Notes under the pieces: model-generated | Database searches by the model: none | Seen by the model: only the letters and a program-made list of their open reading frames with translations | Told to the model about the DNA's origin: nothing | Translations under genes and position numbers: made by a program | Shown: positions 61,151 through 64,000 of the stretch, one piece after another | Numbering within the stretch: position 1 is the first letter of the stretch | Layout of the letters: every line of letters starts with the position of its first letter | From: Lycorma delicatula | Lineage: Eukaryota > Arthropoda > Insecta > Hemiptera > Fulgoridae | Length of the DNA: 64,000 nt | Direction of reading: 5' to 3' | Assembly (NCBI RefSeq): GCF_047948215.1 | Contig: NC_134455.1 | Location: forward strand, 160,810,575 to 160,874,574

Positions 61151-61315
61151 CGTACCAGCCTCCATGGCATGAGTGGTAGCATCTCAAACTTTCATCCAGA
61201 GGTCCTGGGTTTGAATCCTGGTCAGGCATGGCATTTTTCATACTCTACTAAATTCCATCCCCATATCCCACAGAAACTTCAAGCTCATTTGGCGATATCA
61301 ACATGCAAAAATATA
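61151..61315 (+). mobile_element. tRNA-derived SINE, family 2, best preserved
   Basis: ccatggcatgagtggtagca (box A-like) and tcctgggtttgaatcctggt (box B close to GGTTCGAATCC), then ggcatggcatttttcatact. The tail continues 'ccacagaaacttcaagctca' and ends in an A-rich run. Could in principle be a tRNA gene remnant, but the shared 3' part with other copies shows a SINE. Confidence 0.78.
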
Positions 61316-61499
61316 AAAAATAAACAGAAGCTGAAATAATATAATTTAAATACAGAAAAAAGTAAATTAAATAAAATATTAACTGACAAATAAATCATGT
61401 CATCTATAAAAAAGCATTTTAGGAATCCACAATCCAATGAAAAATAAAAAAAATATGTAATAATGAAGCAATCAAAGGGCAGTGAATATACATTCCACA

Positions 61500-61836
61500 A
61501 AGGTCATTTTCATTGGAAAAGTGACAGAAGGGCCTCCTCCGCCATGGTGCTACTGGATAGGTTAAGAAATTTACCTTCTTAAGTGAACTGAACCAGAAAA
61601 CTCCAGACTAACAATCTGGATGAAATTTATTCACATCAAGATTTATTTACATCAGGATGAAATTTATTCATCCAACCGAAAAGAAAAAGATTATAACTTA
61701 CTCCAGGTGGTAAACTAATAAGCAAACCATTCATTTCTTTTAGCAATGGAAATGATTCTTGGATTCTAAAGAATTCATATCAGCATGTTATTGATGAATT
61801 GGAGCACCTTGGAAATCCTCTAATCTAAAATTCAAA
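61500..61836. other. Unassigned stretch with one possible minus-strand exon
   Basis: On the minus strand, 61786-61704 reads EFFRIQESFPLLKEMNGLL then ISLPPG and meets gtaagt. It has no recognised homology and the wrong phase for the missing GSS exon. Confidence 0.25.
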
Positions 61837-61984
61837 CAAAAATATTTTCATAGAACATTAAATCACATTAAGGGGGCAGACAGAAAAGAATTAGAGAAAA
61901 ATTTTTTTTTCAAAAATATTTTCATAGAACATTAAATCACATTAAGGGGGCAGACGGAAAAGAATTAGAGAAAAATATTTTTGT
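61837..61984. repeat. Tandem duplication, 74-base unit
   Basis: caaaaatattttcatagaac... is repeated from 61911 with one base difference in the shared core (gcagacagaaaag against gcagacggaaaag). Both end in agagaaaaat. The motif ttaagggggcagac could be the end of the Mutator-like element to the right. Confidence 0.85.
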
Positions 61985-62299
61985 TTTTTATTTTGGATCT
62001 TTGAAATGTGTTCTTTTTAATGGTGTTCTATTCCTCTTCCATGTTTAATAAAAAAAATATAAAACTTCCATAATCTTCATAGAAACAGGTTTTGTTTTGG
62101 CCGGTCAAAATACGCAGTTTAATTACTTATATCATGAGAACAAGACGTGCTACGAAAGTGTTTCTTTCACCAATTTGAAACTCGTTCTTTTTTGTATTAG
62201 TTCATATTTTATTCTACAGGCTTCACTACAGTACAGCATTAGAAAAAAAATGAAATCATACAGGTAGTTGCTGTGGTTGTTTTGTTTTTGTAGGTTATG

Positions 62300-64000
62300 T
62301 AAAAAAGTTTGCGATTCTAACTAAAAATTTGAATGTACCAAGTAGAAGAATTACTGATTTTGTACAGAGTGTGATGCATGTTCCTGATGACAGTTTCATG
62401 AATATACACTTGTTGCTAAAGTATGTTTGCAGTCTTTGATTGAATGTTGAATGTTTACCTTGTTCAACTTGTCTTTCAAAAAAGCTGATAATTAATATTG
62501 ATAATTATTCAGGTTTTGCCAAAAATATTAAAATTATTTGTAAAAACTGTGAAGAGGAAGTGAACACTGTTTCATCTTCAGAAAAAATAAATGGTGCTTA
62601 CAATATCAATTGCCGTGTGTGAAAGCTTTTACTATAAGTGGTAAAGGTTATACAGCTCTATAACAATTTAGTTTGGTAATGATTATGATACTCATGGGTA
62701 GGGAAAATGTTTTTCAAAATTCACTTAATTTATCAAAAATTTCAAAAAAATGCTCCATAAAAAGTTTGTCTAAGGCTCGTCAGCAAGTTCGCCAGTATTA
62801 CATGGAACGAGATCGAACAGTATCTGCTACTAGTATGTTAGATTTAACCATATGTTTCGATGCAAGTTGGCATAAGTATGGTTTCACTTCAAGTTATAGT
62901 GTAGGATGTGTGACTGAAGTTGGTACACATCTAGCAATAGATTTTACTGTAGTGTCAAAATTTTGTATCAGTTATGCTTTTCAAAAATTCAGATGGGTGC
63001 AAACAGTGCTGAATATAATTTTTGGTACCAAGGCCATCTGACAGAATATCAACAGAACTTTACTGGTTCTTCCCCAGTTGTGGAGTTGCTGCTGAATTTT
63101 TATGGAGATGATCTGCCCAATACAAATTCAGGTACTTCACGATAGTCAGTTATGGAGATTCCACTGGCCTCCGTGGTGCGAGTGATAGTGTCTTGACCTT
63201 TTATCCAGAGGTCCCGGGTAGGCAAGGCATTCTCACATGCTACTTCTCATTTATGTCATTTAAATGTTTATGGTCCTATAACTACAATCACAAAATAGTA
63301 ATGCATGAACCACATTTCTAAAAGACTTGGAACAGCTTTAAAACCCTTGTAAAAACTCGCCAGGTGCAGGAAATTACATAGGGTGGAGAATCATATAGTA
63401 GCTTAAAAGAATTCACAATTATAAAATTAACGCAATATTACCATAATGCAATAACCAAAAATATTGACAAAGATGTAGTATCAAAGAGGAATGTTTTAGC
63501 AACACTTTCTCATGATTCTTCTACTGATGAAAAACCAATGCATAATGAATGTTCAGAAGGCACTGAAAGCTGGTGTTTTTACAACCGTGCACTCGGTAAC
63601 AAAGAGATGCTAGGTAAACATTATGATAACATTTACACACCTATAAGCTTTTAAAACGTTGTTGCAATATACCAAAGAAAATAGTTTATTAGAAAGATAC
63701 ATTGAAGGTTATATCAAGAATGCCAATGAAAGTCTGCATAGCAGATTTAGGAGGTGATGTGATAAAACGAGGTTGATGTCAAAACAAACAATTGAAACTC
63801 CTGTATCTGAAGGCATTGGTGAGTGTAACTATGGCATTAGTTTTATAATTAATACAATGCAAGAAGTAGATGTGTCGCCGGGAAAAAATAGTGCTGTTAC
63901 AGCAAGACATCATATCAAGAGAAAAAAGAGAATCTTTTAATCCAGACAGCTAAACACCAAGAACAAAGACAAAGACTTTACCTAAAAAATCTAAAAGGAA
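62300..64000 (+). pseudogene. Mutator-like transposase relic (runs off the window)
   Basis: Plus-strand pieces in order: a Cys-pair region CLPCSTCLSKK and IICKNCEEEV (62450-62560); SKARQQVRQYYMERDRT; then LTICFDASWHKYGFTSSYS, VGCVTEVGTHLAIDFTVVSK (62850-62960) with the first catalytic Asp; in another frame FWYQGHLTEYQQNFTGSSPV. After a SINE insertion: CMNHISKRLGTALK (63303-63345), HNECSEGTESWCFYNRALGN (63541-63600) and NANESLHS (63721-63744). These match the insect 'Mutator-like transposase' family ('D.sW.kRG..s..GvGcvid..tG.viDf.v.sK', 'GSS..mE', 'cp.G.dSWC.yqra', 'q..NESlHs..W'). Stops and shifts make it non-functional. Its 3' end is beyond 64000. Confidence 0.82.
63164..63262 (+). mobile_element. 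tRNA-derived SINE, family 2, truncated, inside the Mutator relic
   Basis: ctggcctccgtggtgcgagt, then cttttatccagaggtcccgg and aggcaaggcattctcacatg. It interrupts the transposase between the GSSP and CMNHISKRLGT segments, so it inserted after that element. Confidence 0.75.

Noticed and set aside
61151..61230. Possible functional tRNA gene
   Set aside because: Box A and B are only approximate, the cloverleaf arms do not close cleanly, and the same sequence continues into a shared SINE tail at several places.
61704..61786. Missing N-terminal GSS exon
   Set aside because: The sequence does not resemble the family N-terminus and the donor leaves phase 0 where phase 1 is required.
1..64000. CRISPR array, operon or prokaryotic defence system
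   Set aside because: No direct-repeat/spacer array, no bacterial gene density; spliced exons and LINE/SINE content show a eukaryotic chromosome.

Overview
This is a eukaryotic, strongly AT-rich intergenic/intronic window. It is most probably from an insect with a large, repeat-filled genome; a hemipteran is my guess from the repeat style and is weakly supported. Nearly all lines of the six reading frames are short and broken, as expected of introns and old transposons. There is one recognisable host gene and a dense layer of mobile-element remains.

The host gene is eukaryotic-type glutathione synthetase (GSS), on the minus strand. I recovered eight exons in correct collinear order, with GT/AG borders and compatible phases: 59741-59558, 53951-53876, 45194-45034, 31377-31244, 16884-16842, 16305-16232, 13063-12899 and 8312-8159. 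They cover roughly residues 35 to 305 of the ~475-residue family protein. The first exon (right of 59741) and the C-terminal ATP-grasp exons (left of 8159) were not found and probably lie outside the window.

The most interesting point is that the exon encoding the glutathione/Mg-binding loop is present twice, at 45 kb and 31 kb. The two versions are diverged but both look functional, and both start in phase 0 and end in phase 2. Using both, or neither, puts a stop codon in frame almost at once. This is the signature of mutually exclusive exons giving two GSS isoforms that differ at substrate-contacting residues.

Layout by region (+ coordinates). 1.85-4.64 kb: decayed CR1/Jockey-like LINE (-). 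6.4-7.25 kb: 3' end of an R1-like LINE (+). 7.26-7.54 and 24.73-25.02 kb: inverted copies of a tRNA-derived SINE. 9.1-9.5 kb: PHD-like LINE ORF1 fragment. 10.55-11.93 kb: Tc1/IS630-type transposase relic. 17.5-17.95 kb: duplicated repeat rich in TTCnnGAA. 25.4-28.35 kb: endonuclease-RT LINE (+). 28.4-29.17 kb: DDE transposase fragment. 30.55-30.96 kb: MITE with perfect 23-bp inverted ends. 32.3-33.76 and 55.85-58.76 kb: two direct copies of one long unclassified repeat, the second split by another repeat. 35.14-35.89 kb: internally deleted mariner. 41.9-42.3 kb: mariner relic. 45.4-46.6 kb: TTTTAAT-type low-complexity array. 46.6-48.65 kb: R1-like LINE relic. 54.0-55.8 kb: two mariners of different families. 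60.06-60.95 kb: RNase H region of a LINE (-). 61.0-61.3 kb: two adjacent second-family SINEs. 62.3-64.0 kb: Mutator-like transposase relic carrying a SINE insertion. Several short, nearly perfect palindromes are scattered through 33-59 kb.
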